32,211 nucleotides of DNA from Bacteroidota bacterium (GCA_947451105.1 CANFXY010000019.1:1-32211), one strand, 5' to 3'. Counted from the stretch's first letter, positions 23,809 through 32,182 are shown. Notes: generated by a model from the sequence alone, not told the origin. A program made the numbers and translations.

Positions 23809-26766
23809 ATGTTGCTCAATTGCCATACGGTTTACAGTTTTTGCTACGGCACCAATACTTTAGATGCCTTGATGGATGCTGTATTGGGCGCGGGATTTAA
23901 ACGTTTTGTCTTGGCCGATATCAACAACACGTCCGCGTGTTTGGATGCGGTGAGATTGGCGCCAGAAAAAGGTTTGAAGCCGATATTGGGCATAGATTTT
24001 AGGCAAGGCGCCGATCAGAAATTTGTCGGTATTGCCTGCAACAACGAAGGTTTTTTTGAACTCAATCAATACCTTTCATCGCATTTGCATGCGGGCACAG
24101 AAGTGGACATTATTGCACCCGATTTTAAACAGGTCATTGTGGTGTATCCCTTGCAAAAGTATACGGGATTTCCGCTCAAGGAAAATGAATTTATCGGTGT
24201 GTCGATGCAAGAAATTAAACGCTTGCAATTGTCTAAATACCGACATTTAAAACACAAGATGGTGGTGTTGCAAACCTTTACCTACAACAACAAAAAACAA
24301 TTCAATGCCCACCGATTACTCAGGGCGATAGATTGCAATATGTTGTTGAGTAAATTGCCGAAGTCTGAACAATCGAATGGCTTTGATACGCTTGCAACGG
24401 CTTATGAAATTTACGCCGCTTTTGTTGATTGGCCTGAAATTATTGCGAATACTGAATGGATACTGAATACCTGCAGCATTCATTTTGATTATGGAAAATT
24501 GAGCAATAAAAATTTGAAACATTACACCGGTTCTGCAGAAGGGGATATGGCGCTTTTGCGTTCTGAATGTTTAAAGGGTTTGCCATACCGGTATCCGCAA
24601 GTGGATGATACGGTGCTGCAGCGTATGGAAAAAGAATTGCAGGTGATAGAACAGTTGAATTTTGCTTCATACTTTTTGATCAATTGGGACATCATTAACT
24701 ATGCAAGGCATAAGAATTATTACTATGTCGGTCGCGGCAGTGGGGCCAACAGCATACTGGCGTATTTGCTGCGCATAACCGATGTGGATCCGATAGAACT
24801 CGATTTGTATTTCGAACGGTTTATCAATTTGTACCGCAGCAATGCCCCCGATTTTGACATGGATTTTTCGTGGACCGACCGCGATGACATTACCCAATAT
24901 ATGTTTAACCGATTTGGTTACGAACGCACCGCTTTATTGGGTGCCTACAACACGTTTCAAGACGATGCGGTATTGCGCGAATTGGGCAAGGTGTTTGGTT
25001 TGCCCCCCGACGAAATCGACAAATTGCAACACATAAAAAAGCTGGAAGATACCGATGATATTGGCCGCATGGTGATAAAATACAGTGCGTTTATAAAAGG
25101 CTTTCCTTCGCACATGAGCATACATTCGAGTGGTATCATAATTTCGGAAGCACCAATATATGCATACTCTGCCACCAATATGCCACCCAAAGGTTTTCCT
25201 TGCACGCAATTCAGTATGTTGGAAGCCGAAGATATTGGTTTGTATAAATTTGATATTTTAAGTCAACGTGGTTTAGGGAAAATAAAAGACACCTTGGGCT
25301 TGGTAAAAGAGAACCAAAACATAGACATCGATGTGCATGACATCAAACGGTTTAAGCAAGATGAAAACGTAAAAGTATTGTTGCGCACGGGCAATACCAT
25401 TGGCTGTTTTTATGTGGAGTCGCCGGCCATGCGTATGTTGTTGACCAAGTTGAAGGCCGACGATTATTTGCGATTGGTGGCGGCCAGTTCCATTATCCGT
25501 CCCGGTGTTGCAAGAAGCGGGATGATGCGCGAATACATTGTCCGTTTTCGCGACCCATCACTCAGAGAAAAGGCCAGAGCAGCTTTGCCAGAATTGTACG
25601 ATTTGTTGACGGAAACATACGGGGTCATGGTGTACCAAGAAGATGTGATCAAGGTGGCGCATTTTTTTGCGGGCTTAAGTTTGGCCGAAGCCGATTACCT
25701 GCGCAGGGGCATGTCGTGGAAGTTTAAGAAACGCGATGAGTTTTCGAGGGTAAAAGAAAATTTCATTAAAAATTGCAGGGCCAAGGGGCATAGTGAAAAA
25801 GTGGTGCAAGACATTTGGATGCAGGTGGAGAGTTTTGCCAGCTTTGCTTTTTCAAAAGGCCATTCGGCGAGTTATGCAGTGGAGAGTTATCAGGCACTTT
25901 TTTTAAAAGCCTATTACCCTTTGGAGTATTTAACGGCAACGCTCAATAATGGCGGTGGATTTTATAGAAAAGATTTATACCTACATGAGGCACGGATGTT
26001 AGGGGCCAGCGTAAAGCATCCATGCGTGAACAGAAGTGCCGTACTATGCAGGATAGAAGGCAAGGAAATTATACTTGGTTTGGGTTTTATTGACAGTTTG
26101 GATTCACAAATTGTATTGGATATTTTATTGGAACGCGGACGCAATGGATTGTACAAAAACATGAGCGATTTAATTGACCGAGTGCCTATGGGCATAGAGA
26201 CCTTGCGTTTGTTGATTCGCGCCAACACCTTATCGTTTACTGGCCGCTTGAAAATGGAGTTGTTGTGGGAAGCCCATGCTTTGTTACAGCCAAGTAAAAA
26301 GCCGGAGTTAAACCGTTCCTTGTTTGAAAAAGCAACACCCCAATGGAAAATGCCTACACTATACCACAGTAAAGTGGATGCAGCGTTTGAGGAAATAGAG
26401 TTGTTTGGGTTTTCGTTTAGTTCAGCCTTTCAATTGTTAAAAGAAGAAGCGCCCAAGGGTGTTTTGGCGCGTGATTTAAAAAGTCATATTTGGAAGTATG
26501 TTTTGTTGGTTGCAGAATTGGTCACCATAAAATATGCGAGAACGGTGCATGGAGAACGCATGTATTTTGGAACCTTTATAGATGAAGAAGGCAATTGGAT
26601 AGACACGGTTCATTTTCCGCCCAGTGCGGCCCAATATCCATTTACAGGAAAAGGGGTTTACAAACTATACGGAAGGGTGGTAGAGGAGTATGATTTTGTA
26701 AGCATTGAAATTCAAAAAATGCGCCGCTTACCAATGGTGGATAGAGAGAGTTTGGATGAGTCATAG
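23809..26766 (+). CDS. DnaE-type error-prone DNA polymerase III alpha subunit
   Basis: This protein has 985 residues from the ATG at 23809, one base after the dinB stop. An in-frame start at 23692 lies deep in dinB and precedes non-family residues, so it is rejected. The PHP domain looks dead: the usual HxH is LNCH (N4, H6) and TDHG is ADIN. Polymerase aspartates are intact: D350 and D352 in PDFDMDF and D482 in YKFDIL. GRGSGANS, YQEDVIKVA and FSKGHSASYAVESYQ are typical of DnaE. The C-terminus (about 893-985) is OB-fold-like. The length is short for a replicative DnaE, matching the accessory polymerase of Bacteroidota mutagenesis cassettes. Its last 274 bases of homology recur at 30155; here it ends LDES, in the other copy LDAMEAAV. 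Confidence 0.93.
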   Translation: MLLNCHTVYSFCYGTNTLDALMDAVLGAGFKRFVLADINNTSACLDAVRLAPEKGLKPILGIDFRQGADQKFVGIACNNEGFFELNQYLSSHLHAGTEVDIIAPDFKQVIVVYPLQKYTGFPLKENEFIGVSMQEIKRLQLSKYRHLKHKMVVLQTFTYNNKKQFNAHRLLRAIDCNMLLSKLPKSEQSNGFDTLATAYEIYAAFVDWPEIIANTEWILNTCSIHFDYGKLSNKNLKHYTGSAEGDMALLRSECLKGLPYRYPQVDDTVLQRMEKELQVIEQLNFASYFLINWDIINYARHKNYYYVGRGSGANSILAYLLRITDVDPIELDLYFERFINLYRSNAPDFDMDFSWTDRDDITQYMFNRFGYERTALLGAYNTFQDDAVLRELGKVFGLPPDEIDKLQHIKKLEDTDDIGRMVIKYSAFIKGFPSHMSIHSSGIIISEAPIYAYSATNMPPKGFPCTQFSMLEAEDIGLYKFDILSQRGLGKIKDTLGLVKENQNIDIDVHDIKRFKQDENVKVLLRTGNTIGCFYVESPAMRMLLTKLKADDYLRLVAASSIIRPGVARSGMMREYIVRFRDPSLREKARAALPELYDLLTETYGVMVYQEDVIKVAHFFAGLSLAEADYLRRGMSWKFKKRDEFSRVKENFIKNCRAKGHSEKVVQDIWMQVESFASFAFSKGHSASYAVESYQALFLKAYYPLEYLTATLNNGGGFYRKDLYLHEARMLGASVKHPCVNRSAVLCRIEGKEIILGLGFIDSLDSQIVLDILLERGRNGLYKNMSDLIDRVPMGIETLRLLIRANTLSFTGRLKMELLWEAHALLQPSKKPELNRSLFEKATPQWKMPTLYHSKVDAAFEEIELFGFSFSSAFQLLKEEAPKGVLARDLKSHIWKYVLLVAELVTIKYARTVHGERMYFGTFIDEEGNWIDTVHFPPSAAQYPFTGKGVYKLYGRVVEEYDFVSIEIQKMRRLPMVDRESLDES
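26485..26758 (+). repeat. Direct repeat copy A (3' end of dnaE)
   Basis: These 274 bases match 30155-30428 without gaps. By hand count there are ten mismatches (about 96% identity). Nine are silent third-position changes and one is a Val/Leu change. Confidence 0.95.
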
Positions 26767-26770
26767 TAAT

Positions 26771-26808
26771 TTATAACTATAATAATAGTTATAAATAATT
26801 ATTTTTTT
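26771..26808 (+). terminator. Possible AT-rich terminator after dnaE
   Basis: TTATAACTAT (26771-26780) and ATAGTTATAA (26785-26794) are perfect 10-bp arms around a 4-base loop, followed within seven bases by a T-run. The stem has only two G-C pairs, so termination may be weak. Confidence 0.45.
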
Positions 26809-27005
26809 TATTGCTGAATAATTTTGAAAGTTATACAAATTTTGATATTTTTGCTTATGATGGCAAAATAATATTAAGCGGAGAAATTCAAGACCCAAGT
26901 AATATCACCCTTCCTACAAATAACTTTGCAAATGGAATTTACACTATTGTATTTAAAAATGCTGAGAATAAATGCACATATGAAAAGTTTTTAGTGTTAC
27001 ATTAA
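26799..27005 (+). pseudogene. Truncated 3' end of a T9SS-secreted protein gene
   Basis: The frame encodes about 68 residues that read as the C-terminal part of a type A T9SS sorting domain: FDIFAYDGKIILSGE, then LPTNNFANGIYTIVFKN and EKFLVLH. There is no signal peptide, no start context and no passenger domain, and an in-frame stop lies just upstream at 26796. Sorting domains do not function alone, so this is the decapitated end of a larger gene, cut close to the dnaE copy A boundary. It marks the left edge of the inserted segment. Confidence 0.75.
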
Positions 27006-27031
27006 CCTTGTAAAAAATAAAACATTAAAAT

Positions 27032-30013
27032 GTGAAATCCTTTTTAGTTTCAATAGCGCTGTTGTGTTTTAATTTGTTGCCAATGGTTGGTCAAACAGGC
27101 AGATATTGGATAGGAAGTGGAGCTCCTTATGCAATAGGTAAGTTTGATTCAAGTACGAGGATAAGTCCATTTCCTTTTGATTTGTTTCCAAAAATGAATT
27201 CAGATGGTGTTTCGAATAGTGCTATTTGCTCTAATAATGGAGATTTACTGTTTATTAGTTCTGCTTTTCGAGTTTTCGATCATAATGGGTCAGTTTTAAA
27301 AAATAGCAAAAATAATTACATCCATCCGAACGGGTTGTGCTTACAATCAGATGAAAACTCATGGGAAATCCTGCAAAATTATTATTTAGATTCAACAAAT
27401 GGGAAAGGAAAGTCTTATAAGTTAAATCAGGAAATTCTCTCACGGTTCTGTTCTTTAGGTAGCTGTTACGATTCAATGAAGTATCTTCCATTTGGAATGT
27501 ACAGTTCTCGTATTGTAAGAGATTCAAATAACATTTGTTATTTGTCAGAAAAAATGAAGCATTTAAACAAATATGCTTTGCCAACACGAACCGATTTTCT
27601 TGATATAAAAAGAATTGAAGATTATTCATACATGATAACTGGTTCAAGTCCACCTGTGCCAGAATCTGAATATATGAACCGCAAATTGGTATTATATAAT
27701 TTTTTGTATAAAAATTATGAATTATCAACTCTAGATAGCTTTGTTTTAAATTCATTTGATTTCTTGCCTGATTCAATGAAAAAAATTGCGGCTATAACGG
27801 GTCATAAATTCTATGATTTTGGTGCATTTCTTAATAGAAATAGAAACAAACTATTTGTTAAATTATATATACTATTCCCAGATAATATTCCTATAGCTAA
27901 GAATTATAACAAAGAGTTATTAATTGAATTTAGTCTTGATCCTTTGAGTGGTAAATTTACAAGTACGCCAAAATTTATTTTTGAACAATCTGATATTGGT
28001 GTGCAATATGGAATGCCCAATAAATTATATAGAACTTTTCAAGTAACTGACTATTCAAGAAATATGAACGCATTTTCACCTGATGATAGTGTTTTTTACA
28101 GTCTTTATCAAGAAAAAAACATTGTTAATGGAGTAACCAAAAAAATTGAAACAAAAGTATTGGCTTGGAAATACATAGTGGATCCTATTGGCAATGCCAA
28201 GTCAATATACTCTGCTGTAGATTATGATGTTGATATTCCTGGTAAATCACTACATTTACCAAACATAAATCCATTTGGTGGTGTTTCATTCAGTTATTTA
28301 GATCGTGCCACAAATAGAACTGTATACCTCCATTTTAAAGATGCAAACAATCCATTTTCTGCTACTCAAATTAAACAAAATATACCGTTTAACAGCAATA
28401 GTATAGAAGAAATTCAAAGTCCGAATTTACATTATTATGAGTATTTAATGGTTAGTAAGTCTATTAAATATAGAGATTGCGGAGCTTATTTATCTATAAA
28501 AAATCACTCTGATACAAGTAATGGACTCAGCAACTTTAAATGGTATGTTTCTAAGAATAATGAACAAACTGAATGGGATACATTTTATGGGTTTACCTTA
28601 CCTGAGCTATTTACTGAAAAATCAGGTAAATTTTTATTCAAATTACATGGTCTAAGCACGAAAGGTAGTGGTTATTCAGAATTATACATTGACACATTAA
28701 TCGTTAAAATTCCCAAAAAGCCTGTCTCGTCTTTTTATGCCAAAGACACCATTGTATGTAGGTACAGAGGTGTTGATTTTATTAACCAAAGCCACTCAAC
28801 AGATACTATTTTTAATTCGTATTTATGGCATTTTGGAGATGGTAATGTAAGTACACTAAAAGAGCCAAATCATATCTATAGTTCACCAGGTATTTACACA
28901 GTAAGTCTTTTTTATAAAAATGGGTATTGTGATAGTACTTTAGTTAAAAACCAATACATTAAAATAGTAGAAGCTCCAAAACCAGGTTTTGCTTTTGATA
29001 CGAAACAAGGTTGTGCCCCATTGAAAATTAATTTTATTGATACCGTAACATTGAACATTAAGCATAAAGAATACTTCTTCTCGGATTCATCTATCTGGAA
29101 ATCTATTAACCTAAAGAATCCTTCCTTCAATTACACATTTGTAAAGCCCGGAGTGTACAAAGTATTGCAAAGCTTAGAGGGGTATTCTGGTTGTATAACG
29201 CGCTTAGATTCTGTTTATATCAATGTTTCCAAAGGTTTAACAAAATTTGATACCATTCATGTGAATAACTCGACAGTAAAGAATCAAACAGCTTTTGTTG
29301 AATGGCGCCAAAACCCTGCAGCAGTAAAATATTCTATTTTAAAGAATGGTATTTTATATAAGCAAACCACAGATACATTTTTTAATGAGAATGAAGAGTA
29401 TATTAAAGATGCAAACTATTCAATATTTGGAATAGATAGTTGTGGTAATTCTTCTTCAATAGGAAGAATTGGCAAGCCCATATACCTTTCAGGTTCTGTG
29501 TTGGGAAACAATGAATCTGCTTTTTTAACTTTTTCACCATATTTGAAATGGATAGGTACAGATATCACGTATAAATTACAAATTTTTAAAAACAACATCT
29601 GGATTGATTTGGTTTCCCAAAAAACCACTGTGCCAATTAATGATGTTGATTTTATTAAGCAATCTAAACTACAAGTTTGTTATAGGGTAGTAGCAAATGA
29701 ATCAAGTCAAGCAAATACATATTCTTATAGTAATGTTCTGTGCTTACCTTATACACCAACCATTTTTATACCAAATGTATTTAGTCCGAATGGTGATGGA
29801 ATTAATGATGTATTCGAACCTATAGTATTTGGAATTATAGAATATAGAATTACGGTAATTAATCAATGGGGTGAAATTGTTTTTAAGGGGGATGCTAATC
29901 AAGCTTGGGATGGGAAAGAAGTTTACCCTGGTGTTTATACTGTTTTAATACAATCAAAATCTTCTACCAATAAAATTTACAATAACTCAATTACGTTAAC
30001 GGTATTGAAGTAA
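27032..30013 (+). CDS. T9SS-secreted PKD protein with gliding-motility-type C-terminal domain
   Basis: This 993-residue protein starts at GTG; the overlapping ATG at 27030 is followed directly by TGA, so it cannot be used. The signal peptide ends near PMVGQ (residue 21). The N-terminal half (about 22-480) shows no recognised family. PKD domains lie at about 565-645 (YLWHFGDGN, GIYTVSLFY) and a PKD-like region at about 650-735. The last 85 residues (IFIPNVFSPNGDGINDVFEP, NQWGEIVF, AWDGKEVYPGVYTV) are the CHU_C / gliding-motility-associated domain, a type B T9SS sorting signal. It is probably attached to or released from the surface. Base composition and position suggest recent acquisition. Confidence 0.9.
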   Translation: MKSFLVSIALLCFNLLPMVGQTGRYWIGSGAPYAIGKFDSSTRISPFPFDLFPKMNSDGVSNSAICSNNGDLLFISSAFRVFDHNGSVLKNSKNNYIHPNGLCLQSDENSWEILQNYYLDSTNGKGKSYKLNQEILSRFCSLGSCYDSMKYLPFGMYSSRIVRDSNNICYLSEKMKHLNKYALPTRTDFLDIKRIEDYSYMITGSSPPVPESEYMNRKLVLYNFLYKNYELSTLDSFVLNSFDFLPDSMKKIAAITGHKFYDFGAFLNRNRNKLFVKLYILFPDNIPIAKNYNKELLIEFSLDPLSGKFTSTPKFIFEQSDIGVQYGMPNKLYRTFQVTDYSRNMNAFSPDDSVFYSLYQEKNIVNGVTKKIETKVLAWKYIVDPIGNAKSIYSAVDYDVDIPGKSLHLPNINPFGGVSFSYLDRATNRTVYLHFKDANNPFSATQIKQNIPFNSNSIEEIQSPNLHYYEYLMVSKSIKYRDCGAYLSIKNHSDTSNGLSNFKWYVSKNNEQTEWDTFYGFTLPELFTEKSGKFLFKLHGLSTKGSGYSELYIDTLIVKIPKKPVSSFYAKDTIVCRYRGVDFINQSHSTDTIFNSYLWHFGDGNVSTLKEPNHIYSSPGIYTVSLFYKNGYCDSTLVKNQYIKIVEAPKPGFAFDTKQGCAPLKINFIDTVTLNIKHKEYFFSDSSIWKSINLKNPSFNYTFVKPGVYKVLQSLEGYSGCITRLDSVYINVSKGLTKFDTIHVNNSTVKNQTAFVEWRQNPAAVKYSILKNGILYKQTTDTFFNENEEYIKDANYSIFGIDSCGNSSSIGRIGKPIYLSGSVLGNNESAFLTFSPYLKWIGTDITYKLQIFKNNIWIDLVSQKTTVPINDVDFIKQSKLQVCYRVVANESSQANTYSYSNVLCLPYTPTIFIPNVFSPNGDGINDVFEPIVFGIIEYRITVINQWGEIVFKGDANQAWDGKEVYPGVYTVLIQSKSSTNKIYNNSITLTVLK

Positions 30014-30086
30014 ATTATAAAGGTTCTTAATTAAATAAATTAAACCTACAAGGTGAGCATAAATTTAGCATTGCCACAAGTGATAC

Positions 30087-30094
30087 TAATTTTG
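30087..30094 (+). promoter_or_regulatory. Candidate -7 box upstream of the dnaE fragment
   Basis: TAATTTTG fits TAnnTTTG and would start a transcript near 30101, ahead of the ATG at 30146. No -33 element was found. Two short palindromes follow, TAACGTTA (30104-30111) and TTAGCGCTAA (30109-30118), along with GCTAAAATTAAGC (30114-30126), which shares CTAAAATTAA with putative repressor operator 2. Confidence 0.3.
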
Positions 30095-30145
30095 TTTCTT
30101 AGGTAACGTTAGCGCTAAAATTAAGCGATATGAAATAGCCACGGA

Positions 30146-30448
30146 ATGGGATATCACATTTGGAAGTATGTCTTGTTGGTAGCAGAATTGGTCACCATCA
30201 AATATGCGAGAACGGTGCATGGAGAACGCATGTATTTTGGAACCTTTATAGATGAAGAAGGCAATTGGATAGACACTGTTCATTTTCCGCCCAGTGCAGC
30301 CCAATATCCATTTACAGGAAAAGGGGTTTACAAACTATACGGAAGGGTGGTGGAGGAGTATGATTTTGTAAGCATTGAAATTCAAAAAATGCGCCGCTTG
30401 CCCATGCTGGATAGAGAGAGTTTGGATGCAATGGAGGCGGCGGTGTAA
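30146..30448 (+). pseudogene. Detached dnaE C-terminal (OB-fold) fragment
   Basis: An open frame of 100 residues (MGYHIWKYVLL, ending MEAAV) repeats the last 91 residues of homology of the upstream DnaE with a single amino-acid difference, then ends differently (LDAMEAAV against LDES). It lacks every polymerase domain, so as a polymerase it is a remnant. The frame is intact and differences from copy A are almost all silent, so it either diverged as part of a working gene in another lineage or is expressed as a small OB-fold protein. Copy B may preserve the original chromosomal dnaE end displaced by the insertion. Confidence 0.85.
30155..30428 (+). repeat. Direct repeat copy B (displaced 3' end of dnaE)
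   Basis: This is the second copy of the dnaE 3' end, offset exactly 3670 bases from copy A. Homology starts abruptly at the codon for His in HIWKYV and ends within LDRESLD. Confidence 0.95.
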
Positions 30449-30509
30449 TACTCGTGCTAGAAGGTGTTTATTGTTTAAGCATTTAAAATATAAAAAGTCT
30501 ATTCGATGA

Positions 30510-30541
30510 TTTGGATATCTGACGATAAAAAATTAAATTTG
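30510..30541 (+). promoter_or_regulatory. Promoter of the DUF4160-DUF2442 pair
   Basis: TTTG (30510-30513), a 20-base spacer and TAAATTTG (30534-30541) match the Bacteroidota promoter exactly. The predicted leader to 30672 is about 124 bases. Nothing else is recognisable in 30449-30671. Confidence 0.72.
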
Positions 30542-30671
30542 TGAGAAGACTAAAAGTATCCTTTATGTTCCAATATGTAAAATAAAGGCTGATTTTTTTA
30601 GGCATATAAGTAGGCTATAATTAACCATTCATGGCACTTGAAGAATACAAATAAAATCATTGCATTTTAAT

Positions 30672-30950
30672 ATGCCTAAAATAGCTATTTATAAATTTTT
30701 GACCTTTTTTATTGTCGCATATGATGCTCTAAAAGAGCCACCTCATTTGCATGTTGTTAAAGAGAAAGGAACTAGACAACGTTCTGCAAAAATCTGGTTG
30801 GAGACACTAAAAGTAGCAGAAAAAGGTACACTTAGTGATAAAGAATTGAATCAAGCAATAAAATTAATTCAAGATAATCAAATTATTCTGATTGACTCAT
30901 TTAACAAGGTAAAAAACGGGAAAAAAATTACAACATTAAAGTTAAAATAA
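30672..30950 (+). CDS. DUF4160 protein
   Basis: This protein has 92 residues from the ATG at 30672; a TTG four codons earlier is less likely. MPKIAIYKFLTFFIVAYDAL followed by EPPHLHVVKEKG is the DUF4160 signature, with H-x-H in the core. Members are small proteins of unknown function usually paired with DUF2442 proteins and often found among toxin-antitoxin genes. Here the stop abuts the start of a DUF2442 gene, with no gap, so the two are a coupled pair. A toxin-antitoxin-like role is inference from this pairing. Confidence 0.82.
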   Translation: MPKIAIYKFLTFFIVAYDALKEPPHLHVVKEKGTRQRSAKIWLETLKVAEKGTLSDKELNQAIKLIQDNQIILIDSFNKVKNGKKITTLKLK

Positions 30951-31211
30951 ATGACAACAATACTCAAAAAAAACAAAATTTGTATTGAAAAATTAAGCTT
31001 CGACATAGCAGGTAAAATTTCTCTGAAGTTTGTGGATGGCCGTATAATTATTGTTCCACTTAAGTACTTTCCTGAAATTCAAAAATTGTCAGTTGAAAAA
31101 AGAAAGAAATATACTATTGTAGATGATAGAACTATTCTATTTGCATATTCAGACTCAATTTATCATTTAGAAGATTTTATGGGTTTAGAAAGCAAATGGA
31201 GTGAGCGGTAA
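30951..31211 (+). CDS. DUF2442 protein
   Basis: This 86-residue protein starts directly after the DUF4160 stop codon. SLKFVDGRIIIVPLKYFPEIQKLS matches the DUF2442 core (function unknown; binds or pairs with DUF4160 partners by genomic association). The C-terminus EDFMGLESKW is also typical. It is probably cotranscribed with the DUF4160 gene from the promoter at 30510. Confidence 0.82.
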   Translation: MTTILKKNKICIEKLSFDIAGKISLKFVDGRIIIVPLKYFPEIQKLSVEKRKKYTIVDDRTILFAYSDSIYHLEDFMGLESKWSER

Positions 31212-31240
31212 GCAATAAATAATAACGCTTGCAAGAAACC

Positions 31241-31687
31241 ATGGAAGACAACGACAATAAACACAATGTAGTTTGGTTGACTTTTTTAATCCTATTGACA
31301 ACTGCACTAATTATCCCATCAGTTGGAATCCAATCAAAGGACATACTTGAAGGAGCGACTTTTGGAATGCCAAACACTTCAGTTCTGAAAAATTATGGGA
31401 AATTATTTGTTGTATTTCCAATCTGTTATTATGTTTTTATCCGACAGATAAGAAAACTAAAAAATAATTACATAAAAGGTTCTTTGTTTTTAGTGCAAGG
31501 ACTAGGGATATTATACTTTGCTTTTTGTATTGTTGACAATTCACATCCTGGCCCTGACACAGAGGCCTCATTAAATAGTATTTACAAGTCTGATACATTT
31601 AATTTTGTTTATATTATCCCAACAGTTGACTTCATCGTTGCGACGGTATACTTTATCGGGGGAGAGAAAAGAATTACCAGTAAATAA
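31241..31687 (+). CDS. Small four-helix membrane protein, family not recognised
   Basis: This protein has 148 residues from the ATG at 31241; an upstream in-frame TTG at 31229 is rejected. Four hydrophobic segments are visible: VVWLTFLILLTTALIIPSVG, LFVVFPICYYVFI, GSLFLVQGLGILYFAFCIV and FNFVYIIPTVDFIVATVYFI. No signal peptide or catalytic motif was recognised. It lies 29 bases after the DUF2442 gene in an accessory region. The function is unknown. Confidence 0.65.
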   Translation: MEDNDNKHNVVWLTFLILLTTALIIPSVGIQSKDILEGATFGMPNTSVLKNYGKLFVVFPICYYVFIRQIRKLKNNYIKGSLFLVQGLGILYFAFCIVDNSHPGPDTEASLNSIYKSDTFNFVYIIPTVDFIVATVYFIGGEKRITSK

Positions 31688-31770
31688 GAACATGCAAGTG
31701 TCTGTGCTAACTTGCTAAATGTTACTCGTAAATTCCAAAAGCAAAATTAACCCACATTATAAAAAATAGT

Positions 31771-31803
31771 AGTTTCATTATAACGAAACTTTCATTATCT
31801 TTG
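31771..31803 (+). promoter_or_regulatory. Promoter and likely operator of the higBA module
   Basis: TATCTTTG (31796-31803) is a perfect -7 box, with TTTC (31773-31776) 19 bases upstream as a near -33 element. The space between is occupied by AGTTTCATTATAACGAAACT (31771-31790), a 20-base palindrome with one mismatched pair. TTTCATTAT also occurs as a direct repeat at 31773 and 31790. A palindrome inside the core promoter fits autorepression by the HigA antitoxin. Confidence 0.65.
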
Positions 31804-31825
31804 TTGGGTAGAATAATTGTATCGA

Positions 31826-32182
31826 ATGGATAAGCTTTTTGAAATTCTATTTTTAGACGAGGCATTTGAATTTTTGAGTGGTTTAGAACGGAAACATTCC
31901 GAAAAAATACTTTATAACATTCGTAAATCACAAGTAGAACTAGATCCTGAACTTTTCAAAAAACTCTCTGACGATATTTGGGAATTTAGAACACTTTATC
32001 AGGGTTTACAATATCGACTGCTTGCTTTTTGGGACAAGTCTTCAACAATTGATACATTGGTTGTTTCGACCCACGGATTTGTCAAAAAAAGAAGTAAAGT
32101 TTCAGACAACGAAATTCAAAAAGCAGTTAACATTAGGACGAAATATTTTGCAGTCAAACAAGTAAAAAATAAGAAAAAATGA
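31826..32182 (+). CDS. higB: HigB/RelE-type toxin (phage Gp49-like family)
   Basis: This protein has 118 residues from the ATG at 31826; TTG at 31817 is rejected. LDEAFEFLSGLERKHSEKILYNI, KKLSDDIWEFRTLYQGLQYRLLAFWD and VVSTHGFVKKRSKVSDNEIQKAV follow the RelE/HigB-like toxin pattern, with conserved Arg and Lys of the kind used for ribosome-dependent mRNA cleavage. The toxin gene comes first and overlaps the next gene by ATGA, the order typical of higBA. It lies among other small accessory genes. Confidence 0.88.
   Translation: MDKLFEILFLDEAFEFLSGLERKHSEKILYNIRKSQVELDPELFKKLSDDIWEFRTLYQGLQYRLLAFWDKSSTIDTLVVSTHGFVKKRSKVSDNEIQKAVNIRTKYFAVKQVKNKKK

Larger units (their letters stand above)
26767..30154. 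other. Probable acquired segment between two copies of the dnaE 3' end
   Basis: This 3.4-kb segment lies between the direct repeats. It is clearly AT-richer than dinB-dnaE: hand counts give 32% and 27% G+C in the 60-base lines at 27541 and 28081, against 48% and 57% at 23161 and 24961. It holds a truncated T9SS gene end and one intact T9SS gene. No transposase, integrase or terminal inverted repeat was found, so homologous recombination of foreign DNA is as likely as a mobile element. Confidence 0.65.

Noticed and set aside
26767-30154. Insertion sequence or transposon
   Set aside because: No transposase, integrase or terminal inverted repeats were found; the flanking repeats are gene fragments, not target-site duplications.
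22416-30624. Repeated TAGGCTATA-type word at 22415, 22611 and 30611
   Set aside because: The shared word is short (9-13 bases, one imperfect) with no consistent flanking sequence; chance occurrence is plausible.
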